Positions 17,425 to 26,039 of a DNA stretch of 64,000 bases are shown here, piece by piece (position 1 is the stretch's first letter; the number at the start of each line of letters is the position of its first letter). The notes below the pieces were generated by a model that ran no database searches, had not been told where the DNA came from, and worked only from the letters and a program-made list of their open reading frames with translations. The position numbers and the translations under genes are program-made. Source of the stretch: Verrucomicrobiia bacterium (GTDB taxonomy: Bacteria; Verrucomicrobiota; Verrucomicrobiia; Verrucomicrobiales; DEV007); assembly GCA_030425385.1 (NCBI GenBank), contig JAUIAH010000022.1:62001-126000 (forward strand), read 5' to 3'.

Positions 17425-19653
17425 ATGACGAAGCTTCTCTCCTACGCAGCCATCCTTCCTTTCTACGTAGGTGCCGTGCTTGCCGAACCGCTGTCGCCTC
17501 AGGGGCGCTCTGATCGAGGCGCCCGTGAATCGAGGGTGTTCAAAGCCCGCATCATCCCGCATTGGTTTCAGGACAACCAGCGATTCTGGTACCGCAACCG
17601 ACTGCCTGAAGATCGGAGTGAATTCATGCTTGTCGACGCCGAGAAAGGCACCCGTCAACTCGCCTTTGATCACGAGAAGCTCGCCAAAGCGCTAGCGTTG
17701 GTGCTTGGTAAAGAAGTCGATCCGGAACGTCTCCCCTTCGATCAGATCGCGTTTGGCAACCCGTTGACCTCGATCATGTTTGAGGTCAATGATAAGACAT
17801 GGGTCTATGACGCTGAGCAAGACACCTGCTCAGAAGCCGCTAGTAAGCTTTCTGCTAGTTCCAATGAGAGTCGCCCCTCCGACCGCGAAGGCAATGGACG
17901 ATCGCGAGGACGTCGCGGTGAGGCCGTCGTCTCACCCGATGGCAACTGGTCGGCAAGAATCGAGGATCACAACATCATCCTGACATGCACTGAGGGCGAG
18001 AAACGTTCCCTCACCAACGACGGCAATGCCGATGACGCTTACCAACGCGTGCAGTGGTCTCCAGACAGCAAGGCCCTTGTTGCCTGGAAAGTCGTACCCG
18101 GGGAGCGCAAAGAGGTCCATCTGGTCGAATCTTCCCCCAAAGGCGCTGGCAGGGCCGTGCTTTCGAGCCGACCTTACGCCCTCCCTGGCGATCGCTTTTC
18201 GCACTATCACTTGCACGTGTTTCAAGTCGATGAAGGCAAACAGCACACTCCGGACGTCGATCCCCTGGAACTCGAATGGCAGCGTCCTCAGATTCATTGG
18301 CATCGTGATGGTCGCCATTTCTCCTACTCGCAAGTCGACCGTGGGCACCAGCGTTTCCGGATCATGTGTGTGGATGCTTACACAGGTGAAGCCAAGATCA
18401 CCTTGGACGAATGGACAGACACTTTCATTTGGACGGCTCATACGGAGAATGTCAGGGTTCGTCAGGTGAATTGGCTATCCAAGACGGATGAAATCATCTA
18501 TGCTTCTGAGCGCGACGGTTGGCGGCACCTCTACCTCATCGACGCTAATGAAGGCGGTGATTGGCAGGCCATCACCTCGGGAAACTGGGTGGTGCGCGGT
18601 GTGGACCAGATTGATGAGGAAGCCCGCCAGGTCTGGTTTCACGCCAGTGGCCGTCACGCCGGTCAGGATCCCTATCTGATTCACTATTTCCGAGTCAACT
18701 TTGATGGCACGGGACTTGTGGCGCTGACCAAGGGCAATGGCACGCACTCGGTGCAATACTCTCCCGATAGACGATTTCTGGTCGATACCTTCTCACGCAT
18801 CGATCGCGCACCTGTGAGTGAGCTCCGACGCGTGTCCGATGGCAGTCTAGTCTGCAAACTGGAGGAAGCTGACATCACGCTGCTTGAAGCCACCGATTGG
18901 GAAGCTCCCGAAGTCTTCGTTTCCAAGGCGCGCGATGGTAAGACGGACATCTGGGGGATCATTTGCCGCCCCCCCGACTTCGATCCTAACAAGAAGTATC
19001 CCGTCATCGAGCAAATCTACGCGGGTCCCCAGAGTTCCTACGTGCCCAAGCGGTTCAGTGAGCGGCGGCGTTTCTCGGACCTCACTGATCTCGGCTTCAT
19101 CGTCGTGCAAGTCGATTGCATGGGCACTGCCAATCGCTCCAAAGCGTTTCACGATGTCTGCTGGCACAATCTCAAGGATGCGGGTTTCCCTGACAGAATC
19201 CTCTGGCACGAAGCCATCGCTGCCAAGTATTCCTACTATGATCTCTCGCGTGTTGGCATCTATGGCACCTCAGCGGGTGGCCAGAATGCAGGCGGTGCCG
19301 TGCTCTTCCATGGTGACTTCTACAAAGCTGCTGTGGCCGCCTCTGGCTGCCACGACAACCGCATGGACAAGGCCTCATGGAACGAGCAGTGGATGGGCTA
19401 TCCCGTGGGCAAGCACTACAGTGAGAGCTCTAACGTGGACAATGCGTATCGATTGAGCGGGAAACTCTTCCTCATTGTGGGTGAACTCGACCGCAACGTT
19501 CCCCCGGAATCGACCATGCGCTTCGTGGACGCCTTGGTGAAGGCCGACAAAGACTTTGATATGCTTGTCGTTCCCGGAGCGGGACATGGCATGGGCGGAA
19601 GTTATGGCCGTCGCCGCATGCGCGACTTCTTTGTCCGTCATCTTCAGCCATAG
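17425..19653 (+). CDS. S9 family prolyl oligopeptidase (DPP IV-like), secreted
   Basis: A 742-residue serine peptidase with an N-terminal signal peptide (MTKLLSYAAILPFYVGAVLA), a beta-propeller of the DPP IV type (about residues 60-490) and a C-terminal alpha/beta-hydrolase domain. The nucleophile lies in G-T-S-A-G-G (Ser616), the acid in G-E-L-D-R-N-V-P (Asp689) and the base in G-A-G-H-G-M (His721), a complete triad. A serine/arginine-rich insertion (residues ~140-175) interrupts the propeller. It probably trims peptides in the periplasm. The gene follows the DUF1592 gene by 14 bp and is followed after 19 bp by a second metallopeptidase-like gene. Confidence 0.93.
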   Translation: MTKLLSYAAILPFYVGAVLAEPLSPQGRSDRGARESRVFKARIIPHWFQDNQRFWYRNRLPEDRSEFMLVDAEKGTRQLAFDHEKLAKALALVLGKEVDPERLPFDQIAFGNPLTSIMFEVNDKTWVYDAEQDTCSEAASKLSASSNESRPSDREGNGRSRGRRGEAVVSPDGNWSARIEDHNIILTCTEGEKRSLTNDGNADDAYQRVQWSPDSKALVAWKVVPGERKEVHLVESSPKGAGRAVLSSRPYALPGDRFSHYHLHVFQVDEGKQHTPDVDPLELEWQRPQIHWHRDGRHFSYSQVDRGHQRFRIMCVDAYTGEAKITLDEWTDTFIWTAHTENVRVRQVNWLSKTDEIIYASERDGWRHLYLIDANEGGDWQAITSGNWVVRGVDQIDEEARQVWFHASGRHAGQDPYLIHYFRVNFDGTGLVALTKGNGTHSVQYSPDRRFLVDTFSRIDRAPVSELRRVSDGSLVCKLEEADITLLEATDWEAPEVFVSKARDGKTDIWGIICRPPDFDPNKKYPVIEQIYAGPQSSYVPKRFSERRRFSDLTDLGFIVVQVDCMGTANRSKAFHDVCWHNLKDAGFPDRILWHEAIAAKYSYYDLSRVGIYGTSAGGQNAGGAVLFHGDFYKAAVAASGCHDNRMDKASWNEQWMGYPVGKHYSESSNVDNAYRLSGKLFLIVGELDRNVPPESTMRFVDALVKADKDFDMLVVPGAGHGMGGSYGRRRMRDFFVRHLQP

Positions 19654-19671
19654 ATACTTGCCTCTTCTCAC

Positions 19672-21225
19672 ATGAAACCCTTGCTAACATACGTCCTTTG
19701 CTCGCTTGGTTGTTGTTTGGTCTTCACCAACGCCCAAGACCTTCAAGTCATTGCCCCACCTGAATCATTCTTTGAGAAAGTGCGAGAGAGGGATCGCGAG
19801 GCTGCCCGCGCTTTCTACGAGAAGTACCTCGATGTGAATGGCATTCCCGTTGCCGCCGCTGGTGTGGTGGCCGATCAGGCTCTCTTTCGCACCCACGAGA
19901 TCGTCAGCCACATGCTCGCCGGACGGCCTGACATTGTGCAGACGATGATCGAACGCAACATGTATTTGATCATCATCGGCAAGGACCAGCTCTACACGGA
20001 CATGCCGGAGAATCGTAATCGCCGCAACAAAGACTACCTGAACGAACGCGTGCGCGGCACTGGTGGCAATCCCACCAGCTTCGGTGAAGAGAACCTCTTG
20101 AGTCTCCCGTTAGACCGTTACGATGACGAAAGCATTGGCGTGCACGAGTTCTGCCACACGATCGACAACGCCTTGCGCACCCTCGATGGCAAATGGCTCC
20201 TCGCCCGAGACGCGGCCTATCGACACGCCATGGAGAAGGGGCTTTACCAGTATGCATACGCGGCCAGCAATCCCGGCGAATATTGGGCTGAGATCGCGCA
20301 GAGCTACTTCGATAGCAATCGGGTCAACAACTACAATCATGGCCCTATCGGCACCCGAGAGCAGCTGGCCGTCTATGACCCTGAGGGTTACGAACTCGCC
20401 CGCAAGGTCTTCCGCCTTCAGCCCGATCAGGATTGGCGCTACACTTATTTGCAGAAACACCCCATCGTCACCACGCCGCCAGCGAAATTCCAGATTGACC
20501 CCTATTACACCAAGTTCTCGTGGGCCCGTGAGTTCACCGTGCTTGGCAGAAATGCCAGGGACGAAGCCTTGCTCAAGACCAATCGCATCATTCGGCGGAT
20601 GTTTGCTTACCGGCACGACATTCTCAAAGCCCTGATCAATGACGGTGCGAGACTCGTGGTGCTCGGCAAGGATGAGGCGCTCGCCGATCTGCCAGAGTTG
20701 GAGAGCCGAGACGTGGATCTGTTAGTACGCTTCCACGACTACGATCCTCTGAGTAAACTGATCGTCATCGATGAAACCAACGTCCTCGCCGATCCCCAGG
20801 CCGCGATGATCGGCCAAAGCCAAGTGGTCCGTGGCATGGCCAAAGCCTTCTTTACGCTCACCAGCGGGCGTCCCGTAGATCCCAACTGGGAGAACCGTGG
20901 CCGCGACGTGCAACAGTATGAGCTGCGTGTGAAACGCCTAGACGAAACCTTCGGGAAGAAGGTGGAGGAACTCTTCGATGCTGCCAGTGACAAAGGTTTA
21001 TGGAAGGGCACTGCCGCCGTGCATTCTCCTGCAGAATACTGGGCTCAAGGGGTGGCCGCATATCTTGATGCCGTCGGTCATGGAGGCGCTCCTAACAGTG
21101 GGTTCACTACCATTGCCACCCGCGAAGCCCTTGCTGGACACGATCCTGACCTCTATGAACTCGTCAAGGAAACCATGGCGTTCGAGGGTCGGGTCGATTG
21201 GCGCTTGGGTAACGGCGAGCTGTGA
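19672..21225 (+). CDS. Secreted protein with tandem-duplicated metallopeptidase domain, second copy degenerate
   Basis: A 517-residue protein with a signal peptide (to N-A-Q). Residues ~30-255 and ~275-515 are clearly two copies of one domain: F-Y-E-K-Y ... I-I-G-K-D against F-Y-T-K-F ... V-L-G-K-D, and G-E-Y-W-A-E-I-A-Q-S-Y-F-D against A-E-Y-W-A-Q-G-V-A-A-Y-L-D. The first copy has a zinc motif H158-E-F-C-H162 and a downstream E-Y-W-A-E that could supply the third ligand, as in ATLF-like gluzincins. The second copy has lost HExxH and has Gln for that Glu. I infer one active and one pseudo-enzyme domain. It may work with the preceding prolyl peptidase. Substrate unknown. Confidence 0.75.
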   Translation: MKPLLTYVLCSLGCCLVFTNAQDLQVIAPPESFFEKVRERDREAARAFYEKYLDVNGIPVAAAGVVADQALFRTHEIVSHMLAGRPDIVQTMIERNMYLIIIGKDQLYTDMPENRNRRNKDYLNERVRGTGGNPTSFGEENLLSLPLDRYDDESIGVHEFCHTIDNALRTLDGKWLLARDAAYRHAMEKGLYQYAYAASNPGEYWAEIAQSYFDSNRVNNYNHGPIGTREQLAVYDPEGYELARKVFRLQPDQDWRYTYLQKHPIVTTPPAKFQIDPYYTKFSWAREFTVLGRNARDEALLKTNRIIRRMFAYRHDILKALINDGARLVVLGKDEALADLPELESRDVDLLVRFHDYDPLSKLIVIDETNVLADPQAAMIGQSQVVRGMAKAFFTLTSGRPVDPNWENRGRDVQQYELRVKRLDETFGKKVEELFDAASDKGLWKGTAAVHSPAEYWAQGVAAYLDAVGHGGAPNSGFTTIATREALAGHDPDLYELVKETMAFEGRVDWRLGNGEL

Positions 21226-21266
21226 TTCGAGGCGGTGGCTGACTGCGCAGGACCATGCGTTGAAAT

Positions 21267-22080
21267 CTATTCTAACATCGTCATTGCGACGGCAGTCGTC
21301 CACTCTCCGCGATTGGCCCGGTAGGTGCCACGCATCCAGACGACGCAGGTCTTGCCCTCGGCCTCTGACCATATGGGAATGAGTGGGCGGAGATTGTCCG
21401 TCGTGGAGGCTTGGGTGATGGGCGCCCAGCTCCAGGTGGCACCGCCGTCTTTGGTTTCGCCCTTGAAGAGTTCGTGGATCCGCTCGTCTCCGTGGGAAAT
21501 GGGCTCACCTGTGACAGGGTCCGCGCCGTTGGAGATGATCACGCGATGGGTGTTCTGCGGATCGATGGCGCCGAGCCCGGTATAGTCGTCTTCCTTTGGA
21601 TAAAGACGCGTTCCAGCGTAGGCAATCTCATGGGTGAGCCACTGCTTGCCGTCCCAGCGTGCGTAGTGAAATCGGTGATCCATGCCACCGGTGCCCTTGG
21701 GCTTGCTTGCGCCATCCCGTTGGGTGGTGTAGAGAACGACTGGTTGTTCGTTCGCGTCGAGATGAATGTCAGTCATCCAGGCGACCTGATTGGGGGTGCC
21801 TTGATGGATCTTGGTAAAGTCTGAGGCACGGAAGGGCGTCTCGGTGCTGGTGGGGAGGGGGCCCATAATCTTGCCATCACTCTCGTACACCTTGCCTCCA
21901 CGGATGAACGCATGGTAGAGGCTATGGTTGTAGTTCCGAGGGTGATCTTCCGTGCATACAAAGTGAATGGTATCACGACCATTGGTGATGTATTTGGTGT
22001 AGGGGCTGTAGCCGTTGCGCCCGATGAAGAGATGACCACCGTATTGCCAGGTCTCGCCGTTGTCTTCGGCGACAAGGCGT
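21267..22080 (-). pseudogene. BNR-repeat (BNR_4-like) gene, 5'-truncated
   Basis: The frame encodes the C-terminal two-thirds of a BNR repeat-containing protein: E-D-N-G-E-T-W, then G-R-N-G-Y-S-P-Y, W-M-T-D-I-H-L-D, V-V-L-Y-T-T-Q-R-D-G and D-G-G-A-T-W-S-W. Such proteins are sialidase-like beta propellers, often found with polysaccharide-degrading systems. The frame continues upstream of ~22080 to 22166, but those residues are the antisense of an AraC helix-turn-helix, not BNR sequence. The native start, signal peptide and first blades (I estimate 150-200 residues) are therefore lost. The gene abuts the AraC remnant 3'-end-facing and is likely non-functional. Confidence 0.75.
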
Positions 22081-22233
22081 GCCATCTCCTGAGCAACGGC
22101 GATCTGCCGGTAAGGGAGATCGCCGTGCAGACGGGTTTCTGCGATCAAAGCCATTTCAACCGGCACTTCCGCCGCATCACCGGCCTCACGCCAATCGCCA
22201 ATCCGCTATCGTCAGCAGTTTCGAGCCCCTTAG
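22077..22233 (+). pseudogene. AraC-family regulator, C-terminal HTH remnant with 7-bp duplication
   Basis: From about 22077 the plus strand reads A-C-H-L-L-S-N-G-D-L-P-V-R-E-I-A and then G-F-C-D-Q-S-H-F-N-R-H-F-R-R, followed by G-L-T-P, the hallmark of an AraC/XylS DNA-binding domain. After T-P-I the frame breaks. GCCAATC is present twice in tandem (22190-22196 and 22197-22203). Removing one copy restores T-P-I-R-Y-R-Q-Q-F-R-A-P and a stop at 22231-22233, the normal C-terminus of such regulators. The N-terminal domain and the first helix-turn-helix part are missing: sequence upstream is the BNR gene. A dead regulator. Confidence 0.8.
22190..22203. repeat. 7-bp tandem duplication causing frameshift
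   Basis: GCCAATC occurs twice back to back inside the AraC remnant. Deleting one unit re-joins the two reading frames exactly at a conserved AraC C-terminal sequence, so the duplication is a real mutation in that lineage or an assembly artefact, not coincidence. Confidence 0.8.
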
Positions 22234-22354
22234 AGTGAGCGAGTTGGACGTATCACCATTAGGATACAGGAGCAAGCAAAGCCGATACAGGTGGTTCATA
22301 CTCTTTCCCACGGTGTTTCATCATCACTGTCTCCTTTCAATCAGTCGATATTTC

Positions 22355-24607
22355 ATGAAACTCCTCATATCAGTCTTCGGACTTTTGGCCTGTGCCGCAC
22401 AGCTCGGTGCGGCCGAGTCTTACAAACCGCGCGTCATCCATACCACCGATCTCGGTGCTGATCCCGATGACAAGCAGTCGTTGATTCGACAATTCGTGTC
22501 GGCCAATGAATTCGACATTGAAGGACTCATTGTTTCAACGGGGTGTTGGCGCAAGACTCAGAAGGACACCGCCATGCTCGATGCCTTGGTCGAGGGTTAT
22601 GGGAAAGTCGTGAAGAACCTTTCGGTGCATGCTGAGGGCTTTCCTTCTTATGAATATCTGAAGTCGATCTCGGTCATGGGGCAGAAAGGCTATGGCATGG
22701 GCGATGTCGGCGATGGCAAGAACAGTCCGGGATCGGACATGATCGTGGCGGCTGCTGATAAAGAGGATCCCCGGCCACTCTGGGTCACGGGCTGGGGTGG
22801 CATGAACACGATCGCGCAAGCCATCTGGCAAGCACGCGCTTCGAAGTCGGCGGAAGACTTTGAGACATTCAAAGCGAAACTCCGCCTCTTCGATATTCTC
22901 GGCCAAGACGATGCTGGCGCTTGGATCGCGAAGAATTTCCCTGAGATCTTCTATATCCGCGCCGTCGGCGTTTATGGCTGGCAACCGCCGAAGAACGGAG
23001 ACTATCAGAAGAACGACATTCAGAGCCACGGCCTATTGGGCGCGCTCTATCCTGATACCAAATGGGCGACCGAAGGCGATACGCCCGCGTTCATGCACGT
23101 CTTTCCCAACGGTCTGAACGATCCCGAACAAATTGATCAAGGCAGTTGGGGAGGCCGTTTTGATTGGAAGAAGCAAGCCGGCATTCGCAGCATGCGGGCG
23201 GTCGATAAGAAAGTCGAAGCCAGCTATGATCCGTATCTCATGTATGGCAACACGCCGGACGGCGCGAAGTCGATCAAGCGTTGGAGCAAGGGGTATGACA
23301 ATGACTTTGCTGCGCGGATGGATTGGAGCATCACGCCGAAGTACGAGGATGCAAACCACCAGCCGATCGCCGTGCTCGATGGCGACAAGACGCGCAAGGT
23401 GCTCTCACGCAATGTGAAGTCTGGAGCTAGCATTGAACTCAGCACCGAAGGTTCCAGTGATCCCGATGGCGACAAGCTGAACTACGAGTGGAGCTTCTAC
23501 AAGGACGCCAGTTCCTACAAAGGCGAGGTCACGATCGAGAATGCGAATTCCCCGAAGCCCACGGTGAAGATTCCTGGCGATGCGGCCGGGAAGAACATCC
23601 ACGTGATCCTGGAGCTCTTCGACGACGGCGAGCCGAACCTTTATGCCTATCGCCGTGTGATCTTCAATGCCGCGGGCGAAGCGGAGCAGGCGGCGACGGG
23701 CGCCAGTGAAGGCGAACCCGCAGCGGGCGCGCCCTATGCGCCGCATCCAGACAAGGTGGTGGTGACCAAGGTGAAGCACTTCGACAACCTGTGCTGGAAG
23801 ATCGCCACCGCGGGCGGCACGTGGTATTTCGAGAATGGCGAGACGGACGGGAAGTCCGGATTCAACAGTGCTTTTGATCAAGCAGGGAATGACTGGATCG
23901 GCAATGACGCGGATCGCGGTTATAACAAATCATCGAGCGAAGGCGGCCGTCACGAATACCGTGGCTGGCCCAATTTCGGCAATGGCAACTTCGATCATCC
24001 GCAACGCAAGAGCGGCGCAAAGACGCGTTGGGTCGATGCCGACGGGAATGACGTGGCCTTCAACGGCAGACTTGAAGGCGCTCACTTGATCATGCGTTCG
24101 TTCAATTCGAAGTATGAATTGGAATACCATTTCTTTCCCAGCCACGCGGCGATCAAAGTCCTCAAGGCGGACGACAAGTACGCCTTTCTCTTTGAAGGCC
24201 CAATCGGTGGTGAACAGGATTCTTCAGTCGAGAAAGACTACTATGTGCTCAAAGATGGCAAGCATCGCGAATGCAAGTCCGGCGGCCTCGGTTATCTCGA
24301 GCCCGAGTTTGGCAACAAGTTCCCATCGCCTTTCTTCTACTTGGCCGATAGCGATCCGAAGGACACGCAGGTCTTGTATGTCGGCGTGAAGAATACCGGC
24401 CCCGAAAGCGCTGGCGACGAAGGTTGGCGCCAAGGGAGCAACATGGTGATCTTCAGTTATGGGCGCGATGAAGACAAACGCGCTTTCACGGGCACGGATG
24501 CCGTTTGCGTCTTTGGATTTCATGAGAAAGCCGCTGGTCACGAGAGTATCTCTTCATTCATCGAGGCCCGCTTGGCCGATCCGTTCAGCGCTCCTGCTGG
24601 CCACTAA
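22355..24607 (+). CDS. Sde182-like (DUF1593) nucleoside-hydrolase-fold protein with extra C-terminal domain
   Basis: A 750-residue secreted protein. The ATG at 22355 gives the signal peptide MKLLISVFGLLACAAQLGAA; longer frames upstream run through the AraC remnant out of frame. Residues ~25-330 are the DUF1593 domain: T-T-D-L-G-A-D-P-D-D (nucleoside-hydrolase-like metal motif), W-G-G-M-N-T-I-A-Q-A, E-G-D-T-P-A-F-M, W-G-G-R-F-D-W and N-D-F-A-A-R-M-D-W. Residues ~335-440 are an Ig-like Sde182 C-domain (S-S-D-P-D-G-D-K-L-N-Y-E-W). A third, beta-rich domain (~460-750) is unique among the four paralogs here and begins K-V-V-V-T-K-V-K-H-F-D-N-L. The family was first noted as cellulose-binding in Saccharophagus, and its activity is unproven. 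First gene of the polysaccharide cluster. Confidence 0.88.
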   Translation: MKLLISVFGLLACAAQLGAAESYKPRVIHTTDLGADPDDKQSLIRQFVSANEFDIEGLIVSTGCWRKTQKDTAMLDALVEGYGKVVKNLSVHAEGFPSYEYLKSISVMGQKGYGMGDVGDGKNSPGSDMIVAAADKEDPRPLWVTGWGGMNTIAQAIWQARASKSAEDFETFKAKLRLFDILGQDDAGAWIAKNFPEIFYIRAVGVYGWQPPKNGDYQKNDIQSHGLLGALYPDTKWATEGDTPAFMHVFPNGLNDPEQIDQGSWGGRFDWKKQAGIRSMRAVDKKVEASYDPYLMYGNTPDGAKSIKRWSKGYDNDFAARMDWSITPKYEDANHQPIAVLDGDKTRKVLSRNVKSGASIELSTEGSSDPDGDKLNYEWSFYKDASSYKGEVTIENANSPKPTVKIPGDAAGKNIHVILELFDDGEPNLYAYRRVIFNAAGEAEQAATGASEGEPAAGAPYAPHPDKVVVTKVKHFDNLCWKIATAGGTWYFENGETDGKSGFNSAFDQAGNDWIGNDADRGYNKSSSEGGRHEYRGWPNFGNGNFDHPQRKSGAKTRWVDADGNDVAFNGRLEGAHLIMRSFNSKYELEYHFFPSHAAIKVLKADDKYAFLFEGPIGGEQDSSVEKDYYVLKDGKHRECKSGGLGYLEPEFGNKFPSPFFYLADSDPKDTQVLYVGVKNTGPESAGDEGWRQGSNMVIFSYGRDEDKRAFTGTDAVCVFGFHEKAAGHESISSFIEARLADPFSAPAGH

Positions 24608-24619
24608 CTTCTTGGAAGC

Positions 24620-26026
24620 ATGAAACCCCTTCTGCTTGTCGCACTGTTCGTGTGCAGCCTTGTTAGTGCTGCCGCCAAGCCACGCGTCTTTGTCCTCACT
24701 GACATCGAGAACGAACCCGATGACGCGCAATCGATGGTGCGCTTTCTCGTTTATTCGAACCAATGGGACGTCGAAGGCCTGGTCGCGACGACCTCGGTGC
24801 ATCAGAAGAAGGAAACGGCAGCATGGAGAATTGAAGAAATCGTCGAGGCTTATGGAAAGGTTCGGGAGAATCTGCTCAAGCACGAGAAAGGATTTCCCAC
24901 CAGCCAACACTTACAAAGCATCATCAAGGAAGGCCTGCCCGACTACGGCATGAACGCCGTGGGCAAAGGCATGGATTCATCGGGATCGAAACATCTCATC
25001 GACGTCGTCGATCGCGAGGATGATCGCCCGGTCTGGGTGACGGTCTGGGGCGGCCCGAACGTGCTCGCGCAGGCTTTGTGGAAAGTGCAGAAGACACGCT
25101 CGGCCGAGGCCTTGGAGAAATTTGTCAGCAAGCTCCGCGTCTACACGATCTCCGATCAGGACGATAGCGGCCCGTGGATCCGCAAGACCTTTCCCAAGCT
25201 CTTCTACATCGCCAGCCCGGGCATGGCTGATGGCGGTGCCTATCACTTTGCCACCTGGAGCGGCATCAGCGGCGACAACTTCTGGGCGCGCTTTGGCGGG
25301 GCCAACTTCGAGATCGTCGATAACCCCTGGCTCGACAAACACATTCGCAGTCACGGGCCGCTGGGAGGGCAGCACCCCCATACCAAGTATCTGTTAGAAG
25401 GCGACACCCCGAGCTTTCTCAATCTCATCGACAATGGTTTGAGCGATCCAGAACATCCCAACTGGGGTGGCTGGGGCGGTCGCTACGAGTTCTACACCCC
25501 GCCGCTGCATCGCCGTTTGTTAGAACCCGAGACGCGTCCTTTCTGGACGGACGCGCAGGACGAAGTCATGGGCGAGGACGGTCATTGGCACACGACCAAT
25601 CACGCCACCATTTGGCGTTGGCGCGAGGCCTATCAGAATGACTTTGCCGCGCGAATCGATTGGACAATCAAGTCTTACGAAGAGGCCAATCACCCACCAG
25701 TGCCTAAGATTGCGCATGCGAAACACCTGAAAGCCAAGGTCGGCGATAGGGTCGAGCTCAGCGCCGAAGGCACGACTGACCCCGATGGCGACGAACTGAG
25801 TTATGAGTGGTTCTGCTACAATGAAGCTGGCACTTTCACCTCAGCCGGTGCACGCACGCCGATCTCAGTCAAGATGAACGACGCCGATAAGATCAAGGCA
25901 TCGTTCCAAGTGCCGACTAAGCGCATCCTCCGCGTGGGCACCTTGCACATCATTCTCGCCGTGACCGACCATGGCACCCCGGCGCTGACGCGGTATGAAC
26001 GTGTCATCATCGACGTTTCGAAATAA
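24620..26026 (+). CDS. Sde182-like (DUF1593) nucleoside-hydrolase-fold protein
   Basis: A 468-residue secreted paralog starting 12 bp after the previous gene, so almost certainly co-transcribed. Signal peptide [19 protein letters not shown]. The DUF1593 domain (~20-355) carries [35 protein letters not shown] and N-D-F-A-A-R-I-D-W. The Ig-like C-domain (~365-468) carries [13 protein letters not shown] and ends R-V-I-I-D-V. Most similar by eye to the 22355 gene, forming a subgroup distinct from the 32058/34977 pair. Its last 31 bases overlap the open frame of the next gene, although that gene's likely ATG lies downstream. Confidence 0.9.
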   Translation: MKPLLLVALFVCSLVSAAAKPRVFVLTDIENEPDDAQSMVRFLVYSNQWDVEGLVATTSVHQKKETAAWRIEEIVEAYGKVRENLLKHEKGFPTSQHLQSIIKEGLPDYGMNAVGKGMDSSGSKHLIDVVDREDDRPVWVTVWGGPNVLAQALWKVQKTRSAEALEKFVSKLRVYTISDQDDSGPWIRKTFPKLFYIASPGMADGGAYHFATWSGISGDNFWARFGGANFEIVDNPWLDKHIRSHGPLGGQHPHTKYLLEGDTPSFLNLIDNGLSDPEHPNWGGWGGRYEFYTPPLHRRLLEPETRPFWTDAQDEVMGEDGHWHTTNHATIWRWREAYQNDFAARIDWTIKSYEEANHPPVPKIAHAKHLKAKVGDRVELSAEGTTDPDGDELSYEWFCYNEAGTFTSAGARTPISVKMNDADKIKASFQVPTKRILRVGTLHIILAVTDHGTPALTRYERVIIDVSK

Positions 26027-26039
26027 CCCCTTTGTTTCC

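Noticed and set aside
22077..22233. Functional AraC regulator of the Sde182 cluster
   Set aside because: Only the last ~50 residues exist, with a frameshift; it cannot sense a ligand or fold into a full DNA-binding domain.
22079..22354. N-terminal extension of the first Sde182-like gene
   Set aside because: This stretch is out-of-frame reading of the AraC remnant; the signal peptide begins at 22355.
25995..26039. Longer start of the giant CotH protein overlapping the previous gene
   Set aside because: The ATG at 26040 lies immediately before the hydrophobic signal region; the extra 15 codons are polar and overlap the Sde182-like coding end.
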